Assembly (NCBI RefSeq): GCF_000711955.1
Contig: NZ_JONR01000026.1
Coordinates: forward strand, 1 to 49,776
DNA from: Nevskia soli DSM 19509
GTDB lineage: Bacteria; Pseudomonadota; Gammaproteobacteria; Nevskiales; Nevskiaceae
Reading direction: 5' to 3'
Length of the DNA stretch: 49,776 nt
The position numbers were made by a program, and so were the translations under genes. The stretch's first letter is position 1. Each line of letters starts with the position of its first letter. Shown here piece by piece: positions 8,508 through 16,816 of the stretch. The notes beneath the pieces are model-generated. The model made no database searches. It was not told where the DNA came from and worked only from the letters and a program-made list of their open reading frames with translations.

Positions 8508-8977
8508 AGAAGAGCAAGGACCTGCAAGATCCCGCGGTCGCCCGCGCGCGCGCGCTGCGCCTGCTGGCGCGCCGCGAGCACGGCGCGAAGGAGTTGCAGC
8601 ACAAGCTGGCGGTGCGCGGGATCGATCAGGAACGCGCCGCTGAAGTGGTTGGTGAACTGGCCCGTTCCGGCTGGCAAAGCGATACCCGTTATGTCCAATC
8701 CCTGGTGCGAACCCGTGTCGCCCAGGGCTTCGGTCCATTGCGCATCGAATCCGAACTGGAAGGGGCGGGGGTTGCCGACGCCCTGATCCGCGAGACCCTG
8801 GCGGCGGTGGGCGCGGACTGGAAGGCGCTGGCGGTGGATCTCCATGCGCGCAAGTTCGGGCAGCCGCCCCAGACCGGCCCGGAATGGCAGAAGCAGTACC
8901 GCCATCTCGCCGGCCGCGGTTTCGAGTCGGAGCAGATTTACGCCGCCCTGAAGCGGGAGCCGCCCGAGGAAGAGTAG
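8504..8977 (+). CDS. recX: RecA modulator RecX
   Basis: Small helical protein of 157 residues that caps and destabilises RecA filaments. Family features are the N-terminal ARARALRLLARREHGAKELQHKL repeat (read as two parts) and the C-terminal YRHLAGRGFESEQIYAAL. The start is TTG, and its TG forms part of the recA stop (TTGA overlap), so it is translationally coupled to recA. This is the normal genomic position for recX. Confidence 0.93.
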
Positions 8978-9086
8978 GGCGCCCGCCCCAGCGCCCTGTG
9001 GAAATGGCGTCGGCAGCCCGTTCCGGACGTGGCGGCGGTAGGGGCTAAAGCGTTACCATTCGGCCCTTTCCCGCCGTCATTTGCCC

Positions 9087-11738
9087 ATGAACAGCAACGA
9101 ACTCCGCTCGCGCTTCCTGGAGTATTTCCGCAGCCAGGGCCATACCGTCGTGCCGTCCAGCCCGCTGGTGCCGGGCAACGACCCCACGCTGCTGTTTACC
9201 AACGCCGGCATGGTGCAGTTCAAGGACGTCTTCACCGGCCGTGAAACGCGCAGCTACAAGCGCGCCACCAGCAGCCAGAAATGCCTGCGCGCCGGCGGCA
9301 AGCACAACGATCTCGAGAACGTGGGCTACACCGCCCGCCATCACACCTTTTTCGAGATGCTGGGCAACTTCAGCTTCGGCGACTATTTCAAGGAAGACGC
9401 GATCCGCTTCGCCTGGGAATTCATCACCGGCAAGGACTGGCTCAACCTGCCGAAGAGCCGCCTGCTGGTCACCGTGTACCACAGCGACGACGAAGCCTAC
9501 GAGCTGTGGCACAAGAAGATCGGCATGCCGCCCGAGCGCATCGTGCGCATCGGCGACAAGCCGGGCGGCGGCTCCGACAATTTCTGGCAGATGGGTGATA
9601 CCGGCCCCTGCGGTCCCTGCACCGAAATCTTCTACGACCACGATCCGGACGGCTCCAAGGGCATCGCTGGCGGCCCGCCGGGCTCGCCCGAGGAAGACGG
9701 CGACCGCTGGATCGAGATCTGGAACCTGGTGTTCATGCAGTTCGACCGGGCGCCGGACGGCACCCTGAGCAAGCTGCCCGCGCCCTCGGTGGATACCGGC
9801 ATGGGCCTGGAGCGCGTCGCCGCCGTCATGCAGGGCGTGCACAACAACTACGACATCGACCTGTTCAAGACCCTGATCGGCGCCGTGGCCAAACTGGCGA
9901 ACGTTGCCCCCGATTTCAGCCCCTCGCTCAAGGTCATCGCCGACCACATCCGCGCCACCAGCTTCCTCATCTGCGACGGGGTGGTGCCGTCCAACGAAGG
10001 CCGCGGCTATGTCCTGCGCCGCATCATGCGCCGCGCCATCCGTCACGGTTACAAGCTGGGCCTGAACGAGCCCTTCTTCTACAAGCTGGTCGCTCCGCTG
10101 GGCGAAGTGATGGGCGGGGCTTATCCGGACTTGGTCGAAAAGCGCGCCGTGCTGGAGCGCGTGATCAAGCAGGAAGAGGAGGCTTTCGCCGCGACCCTGG
10201 ACAAGGGCATGCGCTTGCTCGAAGACGCCATTGCCAGGTCCGGTGGCGCCAAGGCTGGGGTGATTCCCGGCGACGTGGCGTTCAAGCTGTACGACACTTA
10301 CGGCTTCCCGCTGGACCTCACCGCCGACATCGCGCGCGAGCGTGGACTGAGCCTGGATACGGAAGGCTACGAGCGCGAGATGAAGGCGCAGCAGGATCGC
10401 AGCCGCGCCGGCGGCAACTTCACCGCCGACTATTCGCAGGGTGCGGTGAGCAATGTCCTGGGCGATGCCAGGACCGAATTCACCGGCTATGAACATGAAG
10501 CTGGCGCCGCCAAGGTGCTGGCGATCATCCGCAATGGCCAGGCGGTCGAGCGCATCGAGGCCGGCGACGAGGCCGTGGTGTTCCTCGATCGTACCCCGTT
10601 CTACGCCGAGTCCGGCGGCCAGGTCGGTGACACCGGCGCGCTGACGGCGCCGGGCATGCGTTTCGCGGTGAGCGACACACAGGCGCTGAATCCGAATGCG
10701 CGCGGCCATATCGGCAAGCTGGAAAGCGGCGTGCTGCGCACCGGCGACAACCTCAAGGCCGAGGTCGACAGCGTGCGGCGCGATGCCGTCCGCCGCAACC
10801 ACTCCGCCACCCACCTGCTGCATGCGGCGCTGCGCAGCGTGCTGGGCGCCCACGTGGCGCAGAAGGGTTCGCTGGTCTCGCCCGAGCGCCTGCGATTCGA
10901 TTTCTCGCACGACCGTGCCATGACGGCGGAGGAAATCGCCGAGGTGGAGCGCCTGGTCAACCGCGAGGTGCTGGCCAATATCGCGGCGGACATCCGGCTC
11001 AGTTCCTATGACGAGGCCGTCGCCGCCGGCGCCATGGCCCTGTTCGGCGAGAAATACGGCGACGTGGTGCGGGTGCTGAAATTCGGCGACTTTTCCACCG
11101 AGCTGTGCGGCGGCATCCACGTCTCCCGCACCGGCGACATCGGCCTGTTCAAGATCGTGGGCGAATCCGGCGTGGCCGCCGGCATCCGCCGCGTCGAGGG
11201 CGTTACCGGCCAGAATGCGCTAGCCTACGTGCGCGAGCTGGAAGGCCGCCTGCGCGAGGCCGCGGCGGTGCTGCGCAGCGGCCGCGACGACCTGGTCGAC
11301 AAGGCGCAACAACTGCTGGACCGCAACAAGCAGCTGGAAAAGGACCTGGCCCAGCTCAAGGGCAAGCTGGCCTCCAGCGCCGGCAGCGACCTGGCCGGCC
11401 AGGCGCGCGACATCAAGGGCGTGAAGGTGCTGTCGGCCCGGGTCGACGGCGTCGAGGGCAACGACCTGCGTACCCTGATGGATCAGCTCAAGAACAAGCT
11501 CGGCTCCGGCGTGGTCCTGCTGGGTTCTGCCAGCGGCGCCAAGGTCAGCCTGATCGCCGGCGTCAGCGCCGACCTCACCGCGAAGGTGAAGGCGGGCGAG
11601 CTGGTCAACATGGCCGCCACCCAGGTCGGCGGCAAGGGCGGCGGTCGCCCCGACATGGCCCAGGCCGGCGGCACCCAGCCGGAACACCTCGACGCGGCCG
11701 TCCAGTCGGTCTACGCCTGGGTCGAAAGCAAGTTGTAG
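9087..11738 (+). CDS. alaS: Alanyl-tRNA synthetase
   Basis: Charges tRNA-Ala. 883 residues, near the 876 of E. coli. The class II catalytic core starts RFLEYFRSQGHTVVPSSPL and contains TNAGMVQFKD. The editing domain has HSATHLLHAALR and CGGIHVSRTGDIG, which supply the zinc-binding His and Cys. A coiled C-Ala domain ends the protein with GGKGGGRPDMAQAGG. I chose the ATG at 9087, six bases after an in-frame TTG, since MNSNELRSRF is the usual beginning. No Shine-Dalgarno is visible. It follows recX by 109 bp in the conserved recA-recX-alaS order. Confidence 0.97.
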   Translation: MNSNELRSRFLEYFRSQGHTVVPSSPLVPGNDPTLLFTNAGMVQFKDVFTGRETRSYKRATSSQKCLRAGGKHNDLENVGYTARHHTFFEMLGNFSFGDYFKEDAIRFAWEFITGKDWLNLPKSRLLVTVYHSDDEAYELWHKKIGMPPERIVRIGDKPGGGSDNFWQMGDTGPCGPCTEIFYDHDPDGSKGIAGGPPGSPEEDGDRWIEIWNLVFMQFDRAPDGTLSKLPAPSVDTGMGLERVAAVMQGVHNNYDIDLFKTLIGAVAKLANVAPDFSPSLKVIADHIRATSFLICDGVVPSNEGRGYVLRRIMRRAIRHGYKLGLNEPFFYKLVAPLGEVMGGAYPDLVEKRAVLERVIKQEEEAFAATLDKGMRLLEDAIARSGGAKAGVIPGDVAFKLYDTYGFPLDLTADIARERGLSLDTEGYEREMKAQQDRSRAGGNFTADYSQGAVSNVLGDARTEFTGYEHEAGAAKVLAIIRNGQAVERIEAGDEAVVFLDRTPFYAESGGQVGDTGALTAPGMRFAVSDTQALNPNARGHIGKLESGVLRTGDNLKAEVDSVRRDAVRRNHSATHLLHAALRSVLGAHVAQKGSLVSPERLRFDFSHDRAMTAEEIAEVERLVNREVLANIAADIRLSSYDEAVAAGAMALFGEKYGDVVRVLKFGDFSTELCGGIHVSRTGDIGLFKIVGESGVAAGIRRVEGVTGQNALAYVRELEGRLREAAAVLRSGRDDLVDKAQQLLDRNKQLEKDLAQLKGKLASSAGSDLAGQARDIKGVKVLSARVDGVEGNDLRTLMDQLKNKLGSGVVLLGSASGAKVSLIAGVSADLTAKVKAGELVNMAATQVGGKGGGRPDMAQAGGTQPEHLDAAVQSVYAWVESKL

Positions 11739-11806
11739 AATGCTGCCCCGCCGTGGGTTCGACGAGGACCCCGACGGCGCGGGCACCTACTTGAAGCGGA
11801 ATGACG

Positions 11807-13033
11807 ATGGCACTCCTGGTACAGAAGTACGGCGGCACCTCGATGGGCTCGGTCGAGCGCATCGATCACGTGGCGTCCAAGGTGGCGGCGGCGCGCGAGC
11901 GCGGCCACCAGATCGTGGTGGTGGTCTCGGCCATGTCGGGCGAGACCGACCGGCTGATGAAGCTGGCCAAGGGCATCAACCCGCGGTCGAATCCGCGCGA
12001 GCTGGACCAGATGCTGGCCACCGGCGAGCAGGTCACCATCGCCCTGCTGGCCATGGCTCTTGAGAAACGCGGCGTGCCGGCGCGTTCCTACCTGGGTTCG
12101 CAGGTGGCGATCCACACCGACCAGGCCTACAACAAGGCACGCATCAAGAGCATCGACGGCGAGCGCCTGCTGGCCGACTGCAAGGCCGGCATCGTGCCGG
12201 TGGTGGCCGGATTCCAGGGCGTCGACGACGAGGGCAACATCACCACCCTCGGCCGCGGCGGCTCGGATACTACCGGCGTGGCCCTGGCGGCGGCGCTGAA
12301 GGCCGACGAGTGCCAGATCTATACCGATGTCGACGGCGTCTACACCACCGACCCGCGGGTGGAGCCCAAGGCCCGCCGCCTCGACCGCATCACCTTCGAG
12401 GAAATGCTGGAAATGGCCAGCCTCGGCTCCAAGGTGCTGCAGATCCGCTCCGTTGAATTCGCCGGCAAGTACAAGGTGCCGCTGCGCGTGCTCAGTACCT
12501 TCCAGGAAGGCCCGGGCACGTTGATCACATTCGAGGAAACCAAGATGGAAGACGCACTCATTTCCGGCATCGCCTTCAACCGCGACGAGGCCCAGCTGAC
12601 GGTCTCCGGCGTGCCCGACCGCCCCGGCATCGCCGCGGCCATTCTCGGCCCGGTGGGCGAGGCGAATATCGAAGTCGACATGATCGTGCAGAACGTGGCC
12701 GCCGACAGCACCACCGACTTCACTTTCACCGTGCACCGCAACGATTACGAGCGGGCTACCGAAGTCTCCAAGAAGGTGGCGGAAGAGCTCAAGGCCAAGG
12801 GCGTGCGCACCGCCCTGGATATCGTCAAGGTCTCCCTGGTCGGCGTCGGCATGCGCTCGCACGCCGGCATCGCCGCGCAGATGTTCCGGGTGCTGGCCGC
12901 CGAGGGCATCAACATCCGCATGATTTCCACCTCCGAGATCAAGATCTCGGTGGTGATCGAGGACAAGTACCTGGAACTGGCCGTGCGGGCCCTGCACAAG
13001 GCCTTCAAGCTGGACGAAAACCCCGCCCATTAA
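11807..13033 (+). CDS. lysC: Aspartate kinase, lysine-type, with internal beta-subunit start
   Basis: Phosphorylates aspartate, the first step to Lys, Met, Thr and diaminopimelate. 408 residues: kinase domain first (VQKYGGTSMGSVERI, LGRGGSDTTGVALAAAL), then two ACT regulatory domains (about residues 265-400, with SGVPDRPGIAAAIL and VGVGMRSHAGIAAQMF). The ATG at 11807 gives MALLVQKYGG, as in Pseudomonas, and AGCGGA lies 6 nt before it; an ATG two codons earlier would leave no spacing. Inside the gene, GAGGAA precedes an in-frame ATG at 12545, which would make a 162-residue regulatory subunit as known for alpha2beta2 aspartokinases. Feedback inhibition through the ACT domains is expected. Confidence 0.95.
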   Translation: MALLVQKYGGTSMGSVERIDHVASKVAAARERGHQIVVVVSAMSGETDRLMKLAKGINPRSNPRELDQMLATGEQVTIALLAMALEKRGVPARSYLGSQVAIHTDQAYNKARIKSIDGERLLADCKAGIVPVVAGFQGVDDEGNITTLGRGGSDTTGVALAAALKADECQIYTDVDGVYTTDPRVEPKARRLDRITFEEMLEMASLGSKVLQIRSVEFAGKYKVPLRVLSTFQEGPGTLITFEETKMEDALISGIAFNRDEAQLTVSGVPDRPGIAAAILGPVGEANIEVDMIVQNVAADSTTDFTFTVHRNDYERATEVSKKVAEELKAKGVRTALDIVKVSLVGVGMRSHAGIAAQMFRVLAAEGINIRMISTSEIKISVVIEDKYLELAVRALHKAFKLDENPAH

Positions 13034-13177
13034 GCGTTTTCACCGGGGCCGGCACCGCCGGCCCGGCCTCGCGGGCACTTCCGTGGCCGGGCAGGGTGGT
13101 ACCGCCCAGTAGTAAGTTTTTTCGGCTATACGGCGCCTGTGGACAGTATGAAACTGTAGCTGCAAAGGAGAACTTTC

Positions 13178-13369
13178 ATGCTGATTCTGACAAGGCGCGT
13201 CGGTGAAACGGTTGTGATCGGTGACGAAGTCACGGTAACCGTGCTCGGCATCAAGGGCAACCAGGTACGTATCGGCGTCAAGGCGCCGAAAAACGTGGCG
13301 GTGCATCGTGAGGAAATCTTCGAGCGCATCCGCGTGGAGCGTGGCGAAGAAGCGACCATCTCCGGATAA
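13178..13369 (+). CDS. csrA: Carbon storage regulator CsrA (RsmA)
   Basis: RNA-binding global regulator that blocks or stabilises mRNAs at GGA motifs. 63 residues: MLILTRRVGETVVIGDEVTV is the invariant beta-strand core, with Arg44 of the VHREEI motif contacting RNA. A strong AAGGAG precedes the ATG. The GGA in its own ribosome site makes self-repression plausible. The leader also contains a short dyad ACAGT-ATGAA-ACTGT (13143-13157). It lies between lysC and tRNA-Ser, the classic gammaproteobacterial position. Confidence 0.96.
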   Translation: MLILTRRVGETVVIGDEVTVTVLGIKGNQVRIGVKAPKNVAVHREEIFERIRVERGEEATISG

Positions 13370-13405
13370 ACATTAAATATTTCCGGGTTTTCCGCGAGTT
13401 TTCCC

Positions 13406-13434
13406 TTTACCTAGGCCGCATCCACGGCTATCCT
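13406..13434 (+). promoter_or_regulatory. Promoter of the tRNA-Ser/tRNA-Arg unit
   Basis: TTTACC (13406-13411), a 17-bp spacer, then TATCCT (13429-13434). The start is expected near 13441, 28 nt before tRNA-Ser. Confidence 0.65.
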
Positions 13435-13468
13435 ATTGCGGCTTTATTGCTGCCTTGCCTCTCGGCAC

Positions 13469-13560
13469 GGAGAGATGGCCGAGTGGACGAAGGCGCTCCC
13501 CTGCTAAGGGAGTATAGGGTTTATCCCCTATCGCGGGTTCGAATCCCGCTCTCTCCGCCA
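13469..13560 (+). tRNA. tRNA-Ser (GCT)
   Basis: 92 nt with CCA encoded. The acceptor pairs GGAGAGA with TCTCTCC, the anticodon loop is CTGCTAA giving GCT, a long class II variable arm follows (TATAGGGTTTATCCCCTA), and the T-arm is GCGGGTTCGAATCCCGC. Confidence 0.97.
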
Positions 13561-13594
13561 TTCAGGCAGGCGCGAGCAATAGCTGAAGCGCAAC

Positions 13595-13671
13595 GCGCCC
13601 GTAGCTCAGTTGGATAGAGCACCTGGCTACGAACTAGGGGGTCGGAGGTTCGAATCCTTCCGGGCGCACCA
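13595..13671 (+). tRNA. tRNA-Arg (ACG)
   Basis: 77 nt with CCA encoded. The acceptor is GCGCCCG with CGGGCGC, the anticodon loop is CTACGAA giving ACG (inosine-modified when the TadA pathway is present), and the T-arm is GGAGGTTCGAATCCTTCC. It is 34 bp after tRNA-Ser. A near copy of its 3' half lies in the element at 13736-13864. Confidence 0.97.
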
Positions 13672-13691
13672 TTCGCTTCATGTTTGAACGT

Positions 13692-13715
13692 AAAGGCCTC
13701 GCTTAGCGGGGCTTT
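13692..13715 (+). terminator. Probable terminator after tRNA-Arg
   Basis: AAAGGCCTCGC-TTA-GCGGGGCTTT, an imperfect GC-rich hairpin with an A-tract on one side and a short T-tract on the other, 20 bp past the tRNA. Confidence 0.6.
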
Positions 13716-13735
13716 GTCGTTTCTGCGCCATGCAT

Positions 13736-13864
13736 GGATTCTCACCTCCGACTGCGTCGGAGGTTGTCAGGCCCATCCATGGGCCTGACCCTTCGCCGCG
13801 CTCAGGGCCGGCCTGCGGCCGTCCCAATTCGTTCCTGACGAATTTGTCGAATTCTTCCGGGCGC
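13736..13864. repeat. Palindromic element B, carrying split tRNA-Arg 3' sequence
   Basis: CCTCCGAC-TGC-GTCGGAGG (13745-13763) is a hairpin built on the tRNA-Arg T-stem; GTCGGAGGTT at 13756-13765 repeats 13641-13650. The tRNA sequence then breaks at the T-loop and resumes at 13847-13864 (17 of 18 bases match tRNA-Arg 13650-13667). The insert between holds GTCAGGCCCAT/ATGGGCCTGAC (11-bp stem, 13766-13789), a GGCCG/CGGCC hairpin (13806-13820) and AATTCGT/ACGAATT (13826-13844). It shares its plan and several motifs with element A at 6307-6434. It ends 6 bp before the stop of the next gene. Confidence 0.7.
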
Positions 13865-13869
13865 TCGAT

Positions 13870-15069
13870 TCAATTCAGCTTCTGACGCATTCGGCCGATG
13901 CCTGCCGTATAGGCGTCGCTGTGCCTGGCGTTTTCTGCGGCCTGGTAGCTGTCCAGTGCCTTGACCCATTCCGACTTCGATTCGTAGATGCGCGCGATGT
14001 TGTAATAGGAGCTGGCGCGTACTCGCGGCGCATCGGCGCCGGAGGCGAGGGCGATGGCCTTGCGGTCGGCCCAGATGGCCTCGGCTTCATTGCCGGCTTT
14101 ATCGAAAGTCAGGCCCAGGTTGCTGTAGGCTTGGCCGAAGCCGGGATTGAGTTCGATGGCTTGCTGGAACAGGCGGATGGCGGTGTCGTAGTCCATCCTG
14201 TGGTAGGCGGCCTCGCCGTCGCGGTTGAGTTCGTTGGCCTGGGCCCGGTCGTTGGCGCTGATACTGCGCCTGGAGACCCGCAGCGAGCCGCTCAGATCGC
14301 TTGCAAGCGCGGGCGCGACGTCCTCGGGGTGGCTGACGTCGGTGTACCGGTCCAGGTCTTCGATGTCGCCGCTTTCGGTGATGGCGAATACGCTCCACAG
14401 GTTGCCCTTTCTGGCGGGGTCGATGGTGTAGCTGCGTACCAGCGTCTGGCCGACATAGACACGCACCTGCGGCCGTCCTAGTTCCATCGCGTTGGTGCCG
14501 ATGAGGGCGCGGTCGCTGTAGTCGTGCACGGCGTAGATATAGCGTTGTCCCCGATGCCGGTTCTGGATGGTCACGGTTTCGGGGCCGAAGCCAGCGGTCT
14601 GATCCACGTCCAGCGCCGCTTCATCGCCCTGCTTGGAATACCAGTAGATATGCTCTCCGGGATAGACCAGGTGCGCGTCCAGATCGAGTGGCGTCTGGCC
14701 CCAGTTCAGCACCACGCGCAGGCCGTCGAGCTCGCCCATCACAGGGCTGATGGCGTAGGTGAGTCCGTTGCAGGGGCACTTGGCCACCAGTGTGGAGTAC
14801 CCGTTCTTCCTGATGATGAGGGTGGCGCCTGGGTCGTCTGCGGAAAACCGGATGAGGTCGTGGAATTTGCCGTCGTCGTCGCTGTAACCGTGCGCGGTCT
14901 GCTGTCCGTTTTTCTGTAGCAGGACTTCGGCGCCGCCGATGGATTGGTCCCTTACGGTGGCGCTCAGCACATGGATTTCGACCGGCTCTGCCCTGGCTGC
15001 GAAGGCACAGACCAACAGGCTGAAGGTGGTGAGGGCTTGTTGCAGACGGTGGATCGTATTGCGGTTCAC
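13870..15069 (-). CDS. Secreted DUF2135-like domain protein with C-terminal TPR repeats
   Basis: 399 residues, probably periplasmic. A signal peptide (residues 1-26) ends CAFAARA. A carboxypeptidase-regulatory-like beta domain follows (about 30-110: SIGGAEVLLQKNGQ, then SDDDGKFHDLIRF). Next is a YfaP/DUF2135-like domain (about 120-225) marked by VVLNWGQTPLDLDAHLVYPG and LDVDQTAGFGPETVTI. Two to three TPR units occupy about 285-395 (AYHRMDYDTAIRLFQQAIEL, then GQAYSNLGLTFDKAG). The GTG at 15069 has GGGAG 7 nt upstream; longer in-frame starts lose the signal peptide. Role unknown; an adaptor or cell-envelope interaction protein is likely. Confidence 0.72.
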   Translation of the reverse strand: MNRNTIHRLQQALTTFSLLVCAFAARAEPVEIHVLSATVRDQSIGGAEVLLQKNGQQTAHGYSDDDGKFHDLIRFSADDPGATLIIRKNGYSTLVAKCPCNGLTYAISPVMGELDGLRVVLNWGQTPLDLDAHLVYPGEHIYWYSKQGDEAALDVDQTAGFGPETVTIQNRHRGQRYIYAVHDYSDRALIGTNAMELGRPQVRVYVGQTLVRSYTIDPARKGNLWSVFAITESGDIEDLDRYTDVSHPEDVAPALASDLSGSLRVSRRSISANDRAQANELNRDGEAAYHRMDYDTAIRLFQQAIELNPGFGQAYSNLGLTFDKAGNEAEAIWADRKAIALASGADAPRVRASSYYNIARIYESKSEWVKALDSYQAAENARHSDAYTAGIGRMRQKLN

Positions 15070-15322
15070 GGCGTTCTCCCTGGGCGGTGGTTGCAGCTGG
15101 CGGGGAGTATCGGTACCGGGTGTGCAGTCCGGCGGTGGCGTCCATGCAAGCGCCGCGAAACTGTGTGCAGATTTCGTGCGTGGTGAGCTGCCCCGGCTTT
15201 TTTTGCCCACTATTCCAGCGATGCCACGAGGCCGACTGTGCCGCCTGATTTTTCCGGTAACTGTTGGCTGTCGGACGCGGCGCTGCTATCTACACTGGTA
15301 TCCGCCAAACAAGGGGAGCCGC

Positions 15323-15955
15323 ATGCCGACCGCCGCACACTGGGTCACCTTCGCCCTGGTGGCCCTGGGCCTGGTCGTGACCCCCGGCCCCAACATGATC
15401 TACCTGGTTTCGCGCAGCATCTGCCAGGGGCGCATGGCTGCCTTGTTATCCCTGGCAGGCGTGGCTGTCGGCTTCCTCATCTACATGCTGTGCGCGGCAC
15501 TCGGCATCACCGCCCTGGTCATGGCCGTGCCCTATGCCTATGACGGCCTGCGTTTCGCCGGCGCCGCCTACCTGCTGTATCTGGCCTGGCAGGCGGTGCG
15601 CCCCAACGGGCGCTTGCCGTTCGAGGTGCGCAAGCTCCCGCCCGACAGCCCGCGCCGCCTGTTCGCCATGGGCCTGTTCACCAACCTGCTCAATCCCAAG
15701 GCCGCTGTGCTTTATCTTTCGCTGCTGCCCCAGTTCGTCGATCCGGCCGGGGCGAGCATGCTGACGCAGTTGCTGGTGCTGGGTTTCACCCAGATCTTCA
15801 TCAGTGTTTCGGTCAACGGCGCCATCGTGTTCGGCGCGTCCGCCATCGCCAGCCTCCTGGCGCGGCGTCCGCGCTGGCAGCAGGTGCAGCGCTGGACGAT
15901 GGGGACGGTATTGGGTGCTTTGGCGCTGCGGATGGCGCTGGAGCAGCGGCGCTAG
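15323..15955 (+). CDS. LysE/RhtB-family amino-acid exporter
   Basis: Inner-membrane exporter of 210 residues with about six hydrophobic segments. The family signature is at the start: GLVVTPGPNMIYLVSRSICQG, followed by GVAVGFLIYMLCAALGI and GLFTNLLNPKAAVLYLSLLPQFV. The ATG at 15323 follows AAGGGGAG. Substrate cannot be read from sequence; homologues move homoserine, threonine, leucine or lysine. It stands alone and is divergent from the TPR protein. The 253 bp between them hold no other gene I can support. Confidence 0.9.
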   Translation: MPTAAHWVTFALVALGLVVTPGPNMIYLVSRSICQGRMAALLSLAGVAVGFLIYMLCAALGITALVMAVPYAYDGLRFAGAAYLLYLAWQAVRPNGRLPFEVRKLPPDSPRRLFAMGLFTNLLNPKAAVLYLSLLPQFVDPAGASMLTQLLVLGFTQIFISVSVNGAIVFGASAIASLLARRPRWQQVQRWTMGTVLGALALRMALEQRR

Positions 15956-15983
15956 ACAGTCGCTGCTTCGGACGCAGACCAGG

Positions 15984-16781
15984 CTATTCGATCTTGCCGG
16001 GTGCTATGGCTTCGAGCGGCGCGGATTTCGCGGGATTGAGAAACGAGCGCGATCCGGCCTGGATGAACAAGGCGCATGCCAGCGCAAGGCAGAAGCTGGT
16101 GGTGATCCCCATACGGGGCAGCGTCAAGGCGAGCACCAGGCAGAAGCCGGCAAAGGCGTAATAGCCGAAGACCATCCCGCGCAGGAGCCTGACGGTGAAT
16201 GCCGCCCCGGACTGGCGCTGTGAAAATACCGCCAGCACACCCGCCATCACCGGGAACATCGCGAGTAAGCCGCTCAACCTTGGCCCCAGGTCCGAAGCGA
16301 AATGCGTGACCAGCAGCACCAGTACCGCGCCGACCATCATGCGCAGCAACACATCGAAGCCCTGCGGTGCGGCCAAGCCTGATATCGCATCGAGGCGTGG
16401 GAACGCGTAAGGGGCAAGCAGCATGCTCAGGGACGTCAGAAGTGCAGCGACGGCCATGGATGGCGCCAGTGCGTCCAATGCGAGTATACCGACGAAGTAC
16501 ACAGCCAGAGCCGTCAGCAGGCAGGGAAACCAGGACCAGCGCGTCGCCGCCCAGGCATAGCTGACGCCGAACAGCAGGATTGCGACCACCGCGGACAGCG
16601 TACCGATCGCGGCCTGCGCCGTGAATTCCGGTCCACGCTCGACCGCCAGGAACAGCAGCACCGGCCCCGAGACCACCGGGAAGCCGGACAGCCATCCGGC
16701 TACCGCGGGCCCCCAACGATGGGCGGCGAGGGTGATCAGGCCAATCAGGGCCGGGACCAGCAGGAGCTTCAGGGCGAGCAT
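15984..16781 (-). CDS. Integral membrane protein with an internal duplication, unknown
   Basis: 265 residues with roughly eight or nine hydrophobic segments. The two halves resemble each other: GPAVAGWLSGFPVVSGPVLL near residue 24 and LGPRLSGLLAMFPVMAGVLA near residue 166. A duplicated inverted-topology carrier or a flippase-like fold is therefore possible. I do not recognise the family. The ATG at 16781 lies 35 bp after the nuoN stop with no clear terminator between, so it may be the last gene of the nuo transcript. It converges with the LysE-type gene. Confidence 0.7.
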   Translation of the reverse strand: MLALKLLLVPALIGLITLAAHRWGPAVAGWLSGFPVVSGPVLLFLAVERGPEFTAQAAIGTLSAVVAILLFGVSYAWAATRWSWFPCLLTALAVYFVGILALDALAPSMAVAALLTSLSMLLAPYAFPRLDAISGLAAPQGFDVLLRMMVGAVLVLLVTHFASDLGPRLSGLLAMFPVMAGVLAVFSQRQSGAAFTVRLLRGMVFGYYAFAGFCLVLALTLPRMGITTSFCLALACALFIQAGSRSFLNPAKSAPLEAIAPGKIE

Positions 16782-16816
16782 GCGCGAGTGCTATGCCGCC
16801 CTCAGAACATCTGACT

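Noticed and set aside
13143..13157. ACAGT-ATGAA-ACTGT before csrA as a LexA-like operator.
   Set aside because: The arms are in the wrong orientation and spacing for CTG-N10-CAG. It may be a leader hairpin, and nothing more can be supported.
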